Shown here piece after piece: positions 25,179 through 37,567 of a DNA stretch of 64,000 nt. The stretch spans positions 5,208,001 through 5,272,000 of the forward strand of contig NZ_LT629740.1 of NCBI RefSeq assembly GCF_900105165.1. Direction: 5' to 3'. The number at the start of each line of letters is the position of its first letter. The first letter of the stretch is position 1. Made by a program: the position numbers and the translations under genes. The stretch is from Mucilaginibacter mallensis (GTDB lineage: Bacteria > Bacteroidota > Bacteroidia > Sphingobacteriales > Sphingobacteriaceae). Under the pieces are notes generated by a model. The model ran no database searches. It worked only from the letters and a program-made list of their open reading frames with translations, and was not told the DNA's origin.

Positions 25179-26030
25179 TTAAATAGTTAAAATTGTCGAA
25201 GCACTGATTTTTGACTGTAAGGTTTTAATAATCACTTCCAATTCTATATTAGCTTCAGCCTGAAGGCCCATACATTTAGAAATCCCCAAACTATCTGTAC
25301 TCATTCTTTCAAAAAGACTCAAATGATATGCATTATCTTTTTTGTTAAGCCTATATGAATGAAAATGCATTGAATCTCCTATTCTGGCGATTTTTGAAAT
25401 ATGGCCGAAAGAAAATTCTTTTTGCATATAATCCAATAATTTATCTTGAACCACAAGAACTAAATGTCGATTTAATGTTTCAAAAGTTTCTATTTTATGA
25501 TGTAATTGAACAAGAATGGTTTTAGCCGTCATTTTCCAATTCATCCCAAATGTTTTTGCCGATTCAAAATCCGTGTTGTTTACTTCAAAGCCTTGGGATT
25601 TTAGAAATCTTTGTCTCACCGGCCAAACAGTTCCGGTAGTATCTAATGTTTGTAATTCTACCCCCACAAAGTCAACAACCTTATTGTCTTTTGTCGAAAG
25701 CAAAACATAATCAATACTGCCACCTGGTATTCCTACTTCAGAAACCACATGCAAATCATTTCCAGGTTCATGTAACGTCAATAAATGTATGCAATCAAGA
25801 AAAATTTTCCGATTTTCAATGAGTCTATGTGGGCAAATAATTATATCATTATCTTCTTTACCATACTTAACTGTACAAGTGCCAATAGATATTTCAGGTT
25901 GACTTTTACGAACCTTAATACACTTTCTCCGCAAAAATTTACAATGCTGATTTGAGATTACTTTTAGCCAATCTTCCTCTTGATTGTCTACAGATACAGT
26001 AAAGAGTTCAGATAGCTTGGTTGAAATCAT
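25179..26030 (-). CDS. NotI-family restriction endonuclease
   Basis: 283 residues from ATG 26030, which overlaps the methyltransferase by 23 bp. The N-terminal part has four cysteines at 30, 37, 52 and 66 (CKFLRRKC, GTC, ICPHRL), matching the metal-binding four-Cys arrangement known for NotI. The nuclease core shows IPGGSIDYVL and VGVELQTLD (Asp107, Glu125, Gln127), close to the EIQTMD motif I recall from NotI, a PD-(D/E)XK enzyme cutting GCGGCCGC. The recognition site here is unknown. The gene is AT-richer than the core genome, suggesting transfer. Confidence 0.8.
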   Translation of the reverse strand: MISTKLSELFTVSVDNQEEDWLKVISNQHCKFLRRKCIKVRKSQPEISIGTCTVKYGKEDNDIIICPHRLIENRKIFLDCIHLLTLHEPGNDLHVVSEVGIPGGSIDYVLLSTKDNKVVDFVGVELQTLDTTGTVWPVRQRFLKSQGFEVNNTDFESAKTFGMNWKMTAKTILVQLHHKIETFETLNRHLVLVVQDKLLDYMQKEFSFGHISKIARIGDSMHFHSYRLNKKDNAYHLSLFERMSTDSLGISKCMGLQAEANIELEVIIKTLQSKISASTILTI

Positions 26031-27072
26031 AAATTCGTAATCTGTTATTTGCAAGTGAAATATAGTCTTCTGATAAATCAATGCCAATAGATTTCCTACC
26101 AAGGGCGTATGCAACCTTACTTACAGTTCCTGTACCACAAAACGGATCGAGAACAATTCCATCATTTGGACAGGTAGCTAAAATGGGTATTTTACATAAA
26201 TCTTCAGGAAAAGCTGCAAAATGCTTTTCTCTATTTTGGGTATCTTCAGGGATGATATTCCAAACATCATTTGGCAAAGTCCCACTTGGGTGATATATCA
26301 GAAAATAGAATCCCTTTTCGTTCAATTGCTTAGCTCTTCCGGAAACATTTTCAGAATCTGAATGCGTTGTCCTTTGCTGGTTTCTAATAATCATTCGAAA
26401 ATCATGAATTTCCCCTAACGAAATTTTTGACAAGATGACATTCAATTCATTTTTTGCATTCTCTTTTTCTAATAATGATAATGATGTTGACAGCTCAATT
26501 TGTCTTTTGTACCGAACTCCACTAACTCCAGTTGCAGAAATAACAGAACCATTTTTTACAATTGTTTGCCGAGGTTTACTTCTAATATTATCTGCATCAT
26601 AATAATAGCCTTTTGATTTTTTTACAAAATGAAAAAAATTTTCGTGTACGTTTCTAAGTCTATCAGAATTACTTTGCATACCGCCTTTCTGTTTATTCCA
26701 AATTACACTATTTCGAAGTATCCAATCTTGTGAATCCATCATTTTAATAGCTATTCTCCACGGTAAACCCAGTAAGGCCTTATTTCTATAAGTATCTCCT
26801 AAATTTAACCAAAAAGAACCTGTAGGCTTGAGAACCCTTTTTAAATCAGCAAAGATTAATAGAAGTTCATCAATGAATTGTTCAGGTTTTTTTTCATTGC
26901 CAATACCACCTGCCGCATAAGTTCTCTGATTCCAGTAAGGGGGACTCGTTATTATACAATCAATAGAATTGTCAGGAAAAGTTTTTAGTATTTGCAAACT
27001 ATTTCCTTGAATAAAATAAGGTATAACGCTATCAGATTTTATATATTCTTGAAGATAATTATCAAAGTCCAT
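26008..27072 (-). CDS. Site-specific DNA methyltransferase of the R-M pair
   Basis: 354 residues. Motif IV TSPPYW is at 42-47 and the AdoMet motif DPFCGTGT near 309, so motif order is beta-class; TSPPY is usual for N4-cytosine methyltransferases, though N6-adenine activity is not excluded. Between them a 100-residue variable part (about 175-275) is the likely target-recognition region. ATG 27072 is preferred over GTG 27078 because a -7 box ends at 27078. It protects host DNA from the overlapping NotI-like nuclease. Confidence 0.88.
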   Translation of the reverse strand: MDFDNYLQEYIKSDSVIPYFIQGNSLQILKTFPDNSIDCIITSPPYWNQRTYAAGGIGNEKKPEQFIDELLLIFADLKRVLKPTGSFWLNLGDTYRNKALLGLPWRIAIKMMDSQDWILRNSVIWNKQKGGMQSNSDRLRNVHENFFHFVKKSKGYYYDADNIRSKPRQTIVKNGSVISATGVSGVRYKRQIELSTSLSLLEKENAKNELNVILSKISLGEIHDFRMIIRNQQRTTHSDSENVSGRAKQLNEKGFYFLIYHPSGTLPNDVWNIIPEDTQNREKHFAAFPEDLCKIPILATCPNDGIVLDPFCGTGTVSKVAYALGRKSIGIDLSEDYISLANNRLRIYDFNQAI

Positions 27073-27077
27073 TAACA

Positions 27078-27107
27078 CAAATCTAAATAATTTATTCGCT
27101 TAATTAA
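27078..27107 (-). promoter_or_regulatory. Putative promoter of the R-M operon
   Basis: Minus strand: TAGATTTG at 27085-27078, with TTA at 27107-27105, 19 bp apart. Transcription would begin at or within a base or two of the methyltransferase ATG, giving a leaderless message. Confidence 0.5.
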
Positions 27108-27137
27108 GTTATAATAATTACTAATTTATTAAGCACC

Positions 27138-27252
27138 GCTGCCGCAAGCGTCCCGCTGGTGGCCCGTATGCAATTTAGCCGCATGGTAATAATTAGTTTG
27201 TTATACGCTTGGTTACCTAAACGCGTACCACAAGCGGGACGCTTGCGGTAGC
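27138..27252. repeat. Inverted repeat element beside the R-M operon
   Basis: 25-bp arms at 27138-27162 and 27228-27252 matching at 23 positions (core GCAAGCGTCCCGCT). GC-rich in AT-rich surroundings; about 115 bp, MITE-like. Confidence 0.65.
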
Positions 27253-27299
27253 ACAGCAATTTTCATTAACCAATCTTGCAATTATTTTTAGCCAACCCT

Positions 27300-27386
27300 G
27301 TCCTTCAGAACGACAGTGAAGAATCTTCTACTCGGAATGGGCATGCTGTAGCAGATCCATTAGCTACGCTCAGGATGACATGGTGG
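27300..27386. repeat. Dispersed repeat of the 'CTTCAGAACGACA ... CTCAGGATGACA' type
   Basis: Ends resemble the elements at 35754 and 56737 that carry GTCAT-CTGAG termini. Together with the neighbouring inverted repeat it fills the gap between the R-M operon and the rRNA operon. Confidence 0.45.
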
Positions 27387-27439
27387 AGAGTTGAAGGGGA
27401 TTGGGTATCGTGTTATATGAATAGCTAGAAAAGCCCTTA

Positions 27440-27476
27440 AACCAAGAAACCCCTCAATCTATTCGATTGAAGGGTT
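27440..27476 (-). terminator. Terminator of the rRNA operon
   Basis: Minus strand: AACCCTTCAATC / GATTGAGGGGTT, 12-bp stem with one mismatch and a GAATA loop, followed by TTCTTGG. It lies about 30 bp after the 5S gene. Confidence 0.75.
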
Positions 27477-27502
27477 CTGGATTCACAGCGCTAGGCTGAT
27501 AA

Positions 27503-27616
<114 letters not shown>

Positions 27617-27880
27617 TTTCTTTTAGTCATTGGTCATTGGGTCATTAGTCATTACTGACTGATGGCTATAACCATAACTTATTTTTTATTTGTTTGTATT
27701 GGCTTTTGTTATTATGCTTAGTTCTAATGACTAATGACACAATGATTAATGACCACAAACAATGACATATTATTGAAAGAAGTAAATAATTAAGAGAAAA
27801 CAACAATATAATTTATTCAATTATCTGTTTGTTGGTTGTTCGTGAGCGGTCCATTGCTGAACCACTCACTATTTTCCATC
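27617..27880 (-). other. 5S-23S spacer
   Basis: Roughly 260 bp without tRNA. It holds permuted words (TCATTGGTCATTGGGTCATT; AATGACTAATGACACAATGA) that are mutually inverted, so the spacer can fold into a long imperfect hairpin. Confidence 0.5.
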
Positions 27881-30760
<2,880 letters not shown>

Positions 30761-31031
30761 ACTATACCGCCTTTTGCTCGGTATGTATGCTTTTTTCGAT
30801 ATGATTGTCGTGTCTCCTTACTTTGTTGTTGGTTCTGTGTTGTAGGTTGTAAGTATAAATACCTGCAACTTTCAACTCATAACTTTCAACTCGTAATTCA
30901 ACAGCCAACAACCGTCTCTATACTGTTGTCTTCTCTTTTTAATTACTTCTTCCAATATGTCAAAGAACGTGTCCCCTTGCTTTACAGCAATTTGCATGAT
31001 ATCCTATCCCTTTCAGGAAACGGAGGGCGTG

Positions 31032-31105
31032 TGGAGAATAACGGATTCGAACCGTTGACCCCCTGCGTGCAAGGCAGGTGCTCTAGCCAGCTGAGCTAAT
31101 CCCCC
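31032..31105 (-). tRNA. tRNA-Ala (anticodon TGC)
   Basis: 74 nt in the 16S-23S spacer. Acceptor GGGGGAT pairs with ATTCTCC (two G-U pairs); the D arm contains AGCTCAGCTGG, the anticodon loop reads TTGCACG in a CTGCC-type stem, and the T arm holds GGTTCGAATCC. CCA is not encoded. Confidence 0.95.
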
Positions 31106-31111
31106 TTAAGA

Positions 31112-31190
31112 TTTAGTCTTAAGCCCTGAGTCTTTAGTCTTAAGCCGACTTTCGACTTTGAACTTCCAACTTCAGACTTGCAGCGTAAGC
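31112..31190. repeat. Word-permuted spacer between the two tRNAs
   Basis: Words such as AGTCTTAAGCC, GAGTCTTTAGTCTTAAGCCG, ACTTTCGACTTTG, AACTTCCAACTTC. Related text flanks tRNA-Ile at 31285-31355. Confidence 0.45.
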
Positions 31191-31197
31191 TGCTATG

Positions 31198-31272
31198 TAG
31201 TCCCGAGCAGATTTGAACTGCTGACCCCTACATTATCAGTGTAGTGCTCTAACCAAACTGAGCTACGGGACT
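31198..31272 (-). tRNA. tRNA-Ile (anticodon GAT)
   Basis: 75 nt. Acceptor AGTCCCG/CGGGACT, D arm TAGCTCAGTTTGGTTAGAGC, anticodon stem-loop CTACA-CTGATAA-TGTAG, T arm CAGTTCAAATCTG. CCA is not encoded. Order 16S-Ile-Ala-23S is the common bacterial spacer arrangement. Confidence 0.95.
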
Positions 31273-31572
31273 TTATTTAGTTTGCAGCTCTGAGTCTCAA
31301 GTTCTCAGTCTCGAGTCTTTTATGACTTTCGACTTACGACTCCCGACTGCTTACTGCCAACCTTGTCCTGTACCTTTATTCAAGTCACAGCCACTGATGG
31401 CTTCATCTTTTGGGTTTTCCTTTTGTGTGTTTATTAATGAGTGAGTGGTGAGTAGTGAGCGGTGAGTGGGTTTAACCATTCTCCTATTCAACTATTCAAC
31501 TATTCAACCAATAATTTAAGAAATAATCATGTAACGAGCTTGTTCTGATTGTTTGGAATGGTGAACCTGCTC

Positions 31573-33096
<1,524 letters not shown>

Positions 33097-33409
33097 TAAA
33101 ATGTTTTGTTTGTTCACTGACCCTATTATTAATAATAGAATCTGTATATAAAATTATTCTTTTTACAGATCCACCTTCCTTATTTTGTAATCAGATCACT
33201 CTTAACTTCCAGTCCGGTTGCCCTTCCCTTTCGTACCGAGCTTTCCGCTACGTTACATGATTTTCTATTTCTTAAAAGAACTTTAGCGCCTCGCCCTCAC
33301 GGTTCGGCTTTTATATTTTTCCCCTGTTTTACCAGGATCAAATTTCAATTTTGTGTCTCAGGATTCGCTCCTGATCTTTCGTTAAAAACGCCCGTTTGTT
33401 TTGGGACTG

Positions 33410-33439
33410 CAAAGGTAAGAACCTTTTCTTAATTTGCAA
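33410..33439 (-). promoter_or_regulatory. rRNA operon promoter P1 (nearest 16S)
   Basis: Minus strand: TTG at 33439-33437, 19-bp spacer, TACCTTTG at 33417-33410. An A-rich block GAAAAAAAAGTTAAAATAAA precedes it, like an UP element. Confidence 0.85.
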
Positions 33440-33500
33440 TTTTTATTTTAACTTTTTTTTCTCTTGTCAGAACTAATATTGTTCCCGTTTTACCGGGCTG

Positions 33501-33530
33501 CAAAGGTAATAACCTTTTCCTATTTCACAA
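33501..33530 (-). promoter_or_regulatory. rRNA operon promoter P2
   Basis: Minus strand: TTG at 33530-33528, 19-bp spacer, TACCTTTG at 33508-33501. Shares the A-rich upstream block and the AGGAAAAGGTT spacer text with P1; the two look like a duplication 91 bp apart. Confidence 0.85.
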
Positions 33531-33594
33531 TATTTATTTTAACTTTTTTTTCACCCCCTAAAAGCAACATCGCGTTACCCTTTTTTGCGGGCTG

Positions 33595-33624
33595 CAAAGG
33601 TAATTACTTTATTCACATCTGCAA
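33595..33624 (-). promoter_or_regulatory. rRNA operon promoter P3 (farthest)
   Basis: Minus strand: TTG at 33624-33622, 19-bp spacer, TACCTTTG at 33602-33595, followed by GCAGCCCG as at P2. 94 bp upstream of P2; the upstream A-tract differs. Confidence 0.8.
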
Positions 33625-33734
33625 AAACATTATAACAAAAACATTGTATCGGCCTATAACTAGCTGTTAATTAAGCTGAATAATTTACCATCCTTCCTGC
33701 CCTAATATATAAGGACAGGGAATTACTGAATTCG

Positions 33735-33742
33735 TATCTTTG
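33735..33742 (+). promoter_or_regulatory. -7 box (TATCTTTG) of the RsmF-like gene
   Basis: TATCTTTG fits TAnnTTTG and ends 9 bp before ATG 33752. It overlaps an apparent TTG start at 33740. No TTG stands at the -33 position. Confidence 0.45.
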
Positions 33743-33751
33743 AAAAACGAT

Positions 33752-35143
33752 ATGGACAAGTTCAAATTCCCTGAAAAATTTTTAGAATCGTTAGCCGGTG
33801 AGCACGGTTTTAATGAAGAAAAATTTACCAATGCGCATCAAAATATTGACCCGCCTACCTCAATAAGGTTAAATCCGTTTAAAAAGGAGGCCATAAAAAC
33901 CGGCGAACAGGTACCATGGTGCCCCGAAGGGTACTATTTGGATGCGCGCCCCTCCTTTACTTTTGATCCATTGTTCCATGCCGGGTGCTATTATGTACAG
34001 GAAGCATCGTCGATGTTCATCGGCCATATCCTTAAATATATAAAGCCTGATGGCGAACCGGTGCGGATACTCGACCTGTGCGCAGCGCCGGGCGGCAAAA
34101 GCACCTTGCTTAATTCGGCCATGAATCCGGACGATCTGCTAGTGGCTAACGAGATCATCAAAACGCGCGTACCTGTGCTTGCGGATAATTTAAGCCGCTG
34201 GGGAACCGCCAATACTATAGTAACTAATAACGATCCCCGGGATTTTACCCGGCTGAAAAGTTTTTTCGATATTATACTGGTTGATGCGCCATGCTCTGGG
34301 TCGGGCATGTTCCGCAAAGACCCCGCCGCGATGGATGAATGGAGCGAAGCCAATGTAGAATTGTGCCACCAAAGGCAGGAACGTATTTTAGCAGATATCT
34401 ATCCTTGCTTAAAAGAAGGCGGACACCTTATATATTCAACCTGCTCCTACTCGCACCAGGAGAATGAGGATATCCTGGATTGGCTCTGCAATTCATTTGA
34501 GCTGGAAACTTTGCAGATACCTATATATAAGGAGTGGGGTATTGTTGAAACACAGTCGCCGCAGCAACAGGCATGGGGTTACCGTTTTTATCCCGGCCAG
34601 GTAAAAGGCGAAGGCTTATTCGCGGCCTGCCTTAAAAAGACCGGCGACAGCGGCGAGCTGGGCGGGTTTAAAAACAAGGAACAGCAAAAGTTAGTGGGCA
34701 AAGAGATAGACCTTATTAAAGGATATATAAATAACCCTCTAGATTTCTATTATTTTAAAGCGAATGACGATTGGATGGCTATCTACCGGCAGCATATCGA
34801 GAGTCTGAATATCTTGCAGCGCAATTTATACATCAAAAAATCTGGTGTGAGAATTGGCAAACTGGCGGGGAAAGATCTGATACCGGACCACGAGTTTGCG
34901 CTTAGCACCATTATTAATAAAGACACCGTTTTACAAACCGAACTTGACAGGGACCAGGCCATACAGTATTTAAGGCGGGAGAATATAGATATAACTGTTA
35001 CCGATAAAGGCTGGAGCCTGATGAATTTTGAAGGGCAGCATTTAGGATGGGCGAAATTGTTGCCAAACAGGATCAATAATTATTATCCGAAGGAGATTAG
35101 GATATTTGCCCCCCAGCCCCCTAAAGGGGGAGTTTTGGATTAG
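33752..35143 (+). CDS. RsmB/NOP2-family rRNA m5C methyltransferase (RsmF-like)
   Basis: 463 residues from ATG 33752. An AdoMet-dependent RNA cytosine-C5 methyltransferase. An N-terminal PUA-like/N1 region is followed by LDLCAAPGGKSTLL (motif I), LVDAPCSGSGMFRKD with the Pro-Cys of motif IV, and LIYSTCSYSHQENED with the catalytic Cys of motif VI; a C-terminal RsmF-type RNA-binding domain ends the protein. The last dozen codons (FAPQPPKGGVLD) are read from a C/G-tract intergenic repeat. It diverges from the rRNA operon, whose RNA may be its substrate. Confidence 0.9.
   Translation: MDKFKFPEKFLESLAGEHGFNEEKFTNAHQNIDPPTSIRLNPFKKEAIKTGEQVPWCPEGYYLDARPSFTFDPLFHAGCYYVQEASSMFIGHILKYIKPDGEPVRILDLCAAPGGKSTLLNSAMNPDDLLVANEIIKTRVPVLADNLSRWGTANTIVTNNDPRDFTRLKSFFDIILVDAPCSGSGMFRKDPAAMDEWSEANVELCHQRQERILADIYPCLKEGGHLIYSTCSYSHQENEDILDWLCNSFELETLQIPIYKEWGIVETQSPQQQAWGYRFYPGQVKGEGLFAACLKKTGDSGELGGFKNKEQQKLVGKEIDLIKGYINNPLDFYYFKANDDWMAIYRQHIESLNILQRNLYIKKSGVRIGKLAGKDLIPDHEFALSTIINKDTVLQTELDRDQAIQYLRRENIDITVTDKGWSLMNFEGQHLGWAKLLPNRINNYYPKEIRIFAPQPPKGGVLD
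35110..35142 (+). repeat. C/G-tract repeat forming the 3' end of the RsmF-like gene
   Basis: CCCCCCAGCCCCCTAAAGGG and GGGAGTTTTGG; the stop codon lies at its edge. Same vocabulary as the threonine operon spacers. Confidence 0.65.
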
Positions 35144-35260
35144 CATTATTTTAGAATCTCTTTTGTAGAGACGCAAAATATTGCTTCTCCCTGTTCATGC
35201 AAGCTTTTGATTAATGGGCTGGAATTCCGTAACCGCATTGGGCCATCCACTCAACCCGGA

Positions 35261-35677
35261 TTAATTTATTTTTTTAATTCTCATATGCTCTTCCGGACCA
35301 AACCGATCATATACCAAATGAATAATCCGAATGCCGTTAAATAACCATTCATAATTATTAAAGCCTTCATTGCCTTCAGTAGTATGGGTTGGTTCTCCAA
35401 ATTCTTTCACAAAATGTTCCTGAAATTCATCAAAGGATTTTTTTTGATCGTCATAATTACTCTGAAAAAATTCAAGTTCTGCCAAACAACCTTTTTCAAA
35501 GTGAAACCCTATCATACAATTTAAACCGTTTAACGAAATACAATTGGCAGTATAGTATGTTGTGGTTATATATTTAAGGCTATGTTGGGCGAACAACTCA
35601 ATAAGTTGCTTACCGTCGATACCCCAAGGCACAAATACATCAGGGGCATTAATTTTAAATCCTTTGTTAATATTCAT
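35261..35677 (-). CDS. Protein of unknown function
   Basis: 138 residues from ATG 35677 (MNINKGFKINAPDVFVPWGI); the frame is open further upstream but that part is unlike protein and overlaps a repeat. Soluble, acidic, with no signal peptide. The C-terminal half (FQEHFVKEFGEPTHTTEGNEG, YEWLFNGIRIIHLVYDRFGPEEH) has the look of a small alpha/beta domain. I do not recognise the family. Isolated between repeats. Confidence 0.65.
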   Translation of the reverse strand: MNINKGFKINAPDVFVPWGIDGKQLIELFAQHSLKYITTTYYTANCISLNGLNCMIGFHFEKGCLAELEFFQSNYDDQKKSFDEFQEHFVKEFGEPTHTTEGNEGFNNYEWLFNGIRIIHLVYDRFGPEEHMRIKKIN

Positions 35678-35753
35678 ATATCTATAAACAGGCAATTTAA
35701 TTATAAATCTTAATCTAAAAGGGTTGATAGTGTATATTATATTTATATAATAT

Positions 35754-35832
35754 GTCATGCTGAGAAACGAAGCATCTATTATACAAGGGGACACCTGACG
35801 AGGATAGGTTCTTCGCTATCGCTCAGAATGAC
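35754..35832. repeat. Dispersed repeat (GTCATGCTGAG ... CTCAGAATGAC), copy 1
   Basis: Nearly the reverse complement of 56737-56818: shares GAAGCATCTATTATACAAG-like and GATAGGTTCTTCGCTATCGC text. Ends are inverted (GTCAT.CTGAG / CTCAG.ATGAC). Confidence 0.7.
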
Positions 35833-35852
35833 AAATGTTTTTTTTGAAATTT

Positions 35853-36142
35853 TGCGTTAGGGATGAGAACGGATACCGGCCATGCGGTAGCCTCAGTGCA
35901 GGACGAGCCCAATGCCTGCAGGCGTATGAGTGGACAGCCCGGCCGGAGGTAACGCCCAAATTATCAGAACCCGAATTTAAAGAATTAAGGAATTTATAGA
36001 ATTCTGTTCATTCGAAAAATTCATAGAATTCCGGTTCAGACAATTGATTGATAAATATAAGGTAGCACGAACGCGCTTAGTTTGACTCACCCCGACTACG
36101 CTCCGCTGGTCGCCCCTCTCTTCGGCAAGCCGCAAAGAGGGT
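35853..36142 (+). repeat. Family A palindromic repeat, copy 3
   Basis: Core from GCGTTAGGGATGAG to GGTAACGCCC, then AATTATCAGAACC/GGTTCAGACAATT and the right end with GACTCACCCCGACTACGCTC. The core carries a 20-bp extra segment (near 35900-35925) relative to copies 1 and 2. Confidence 0.8.
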
Positions 36143-36259
36143 TAGTAAAATATCTCTAAGAAAGTTGCAAACTTTCAACATCCGTAGGCTTCAGTCACAG
36201 ACAGAAGCCAGTATTAAACTATTCACTAATCAACCAACCTCTAATCACTGCCGCAGGCG

Positions 36260-36634
36260 CTAATACTGCCCTACCGATAACATCACCAGCGTACAGGCAT
36301 ATTCCGTTTCAATACCTTTAGCATTTGCCATGCGGCGCAGCTCGCTGTTTTCAGTACCGGGATTGAAGATGATACGTTTTGGATGGGTGTTTAATATATA
36401 ATCATACAACGGCGGCTGGTTTATGGGGCCAACGTACAGGGTTATGGTATCAATATCATGATGTATGGTTTCGGGCTTTTCGATGGGTACGCCTGCAACC
36501 TCGCCGGTTTTTATGCCTACGTTAACTATACTATGCCCGCTGCGCACTAATCTGTTTGCGGCAAGGTTAGCGTAACGACTCGCATCGGGCGTTGCACCTA
36601 AAACCATTGTTTTTTTGTTATCTGTCGCTTCCAC
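36260..36634 (-). CDS. CoA-binding domain protein (YccU-like)
   Basis: About 124 residues, a single Rossmann-like CoA_binding_2 domain (TMVLGATPDASRYANLAANR, IVNVGIKTGEVAGVPIEKP, KRIIFNPGTENSELRRMA). Such stand-alone proteins resemble the CoA-binding half of succinyl-CoA synthetase alpha; their role is poorly known. The start is GTG 36634 or ATG 36607. About 100 bp downstream of the DinB gene on the same strand. Confidence 0.82.
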   Translation of the reverse strand: MEATDNKKTMVLGATPDASRYANLAANRLVRSGHSIVNVGIKTGEVAGVPIEKPETIHHDIDTITLYVGPINQPPLYDYILNTHPKRIIFNPGTENSELRRMANAKGIETEYACTLVMLSVGQY

Positions 36635-36731
36635 AACTCTCTCCTTTTTCTGAATTTACGAATCGCATGGCTTCACAAGCTTTAATATTTTCAAACATCT
36701 GTGCAATCATTTAAATTCGTTAAATCCCGGT

Positions 36732-37208
36732 TCAACTCACTATTCTATTCAGCAAAGCTATCTGCCCGCTGTGATAAATATGGTGCTGTATCAATCCCAT
36801 GATCAGATCTTCATATGTTACCACAGGGCGGTCGCCACGCTCATCATTTATTGGCTCGCTCCATTCTTCTTCGGGGAAGTTTTGGATGATGCCAATCAAA
36901 TTTACGTTAACCAGCTTTAGATCTTCAACATAATTCTGCCATTTTTGTTCGTCGGGCGCGCCGGTTTCGGGCCAGTCGCCGCTAGTGGGTATGCTTGCAG
37001 TCATGCCGTTCATACGGTCCATTACCTCTTCGGTCCAGGCTACCATATGTAAAACTATCTCGGCAATGTTATGTACCGATCCGGGCGGTTTTTCATAAGC
37101 AGCCTCAAAAGTTATTGGCTCTATAATATTATATACCGATGATCCATACCAAGGGCGTTCGGAGAGTACTTTGGTTAATTCGTGGGTAAGTTTTTCTGAT
37201 GTGGTCAT
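36732..37208 (-). CDS. DinB family protein
   Basis: 158 residues forming the four-helix DinB/YfiT-like bundle. Metal-ligand histidines are visible in AEIVLHMVAWTEEV and in LIQHHIYHSGQIALL, the latter being the C-terminal H-x3-H motif. Family members are metal-dependent, some acting as thiol transferases; specific activity is unknown. Ends in a compact HxxxH-GQIALLNR tail, so it is full length. Confidence 0.87.
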   Translation of the reverse strand: MTTSEKLTHELTKVLSERPWYGSSVYNIIEPITFEAAYEKPPGSVHNIAEIVLHMVAWTEEVMDRMNGMTASIPTSGDWPETGAPDEQKWQNYVEDLKLVNVNLIGIIQNFPEEEWSEPINDERGDRPVVTYEDLIMGLIQHHIYHSGQIALLNRIVS

Positions 37209-37245
37209 ATCTATATATTATTTATAATATGGTTCATGTTTCTTT

Positions 37246-37510
37246 TGGGCGTTGCCTATGGCCGTGCTTTACGCTCATACGTCTGCAGGCGTTAGGCACG
37301 AGGCCGGTATCCGCTGCAATCACTAACGCAAGCAGCCTCACCCTACCCCCTCCAGTAAAGAGGGTTCTAAAAAATACAAGTCATGCTGAACTTGTTTCAG
37401 CACCTCATTTGCTAAGTAGCCTTTATACAGGTTACTTTTGCGCGCTCCGTTGACTCACCCGGGCTTTGCTCCGCTCGTCCACCCTCTCTTCGCCTGCGGC
37501 GGAAAGAGGA
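37246..37510 (-). repeat. Family A repeat, copy 4 (inverted, rearranged)
   Basis: The core lies in reverse orientation (GGGCGTTGCC ... GCAATCACTAACGC), but the right-end block CGCGCTCCGTTGACTCACC is in the forward orientation, and the AATTGTC inverted repeat is replaced by a stretch with GTCATGCTGAACTTG. A composite or recombined copy filling 37209-37530. Confidence 0.7.
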
Positions 37511-37534
37511 TCGGGGACACGGTATATCTTTACG

Positions 37535-37563
37535 ATAGCGATGGGTTTGAAACCCATCGCTAT
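37535..37563. repeat. 29-bp perfect palindrome, copy 1
   Basis: ATAGCGATGGGTTTG/AAACCCATCGCTAT, identical to 56068-56096. Sits just beyond the stop codon of the FAD-dependent dehydrogenase and may serve as its terminator. Confidence 0.75.
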
Positions 37564-37567
37564 AAAA

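Noticed and set aside
25000..27300. Integrase or transposase associated with the R-M pair
   Set aside because: No such gene or remnant is visible; only palindromes flank the pair.
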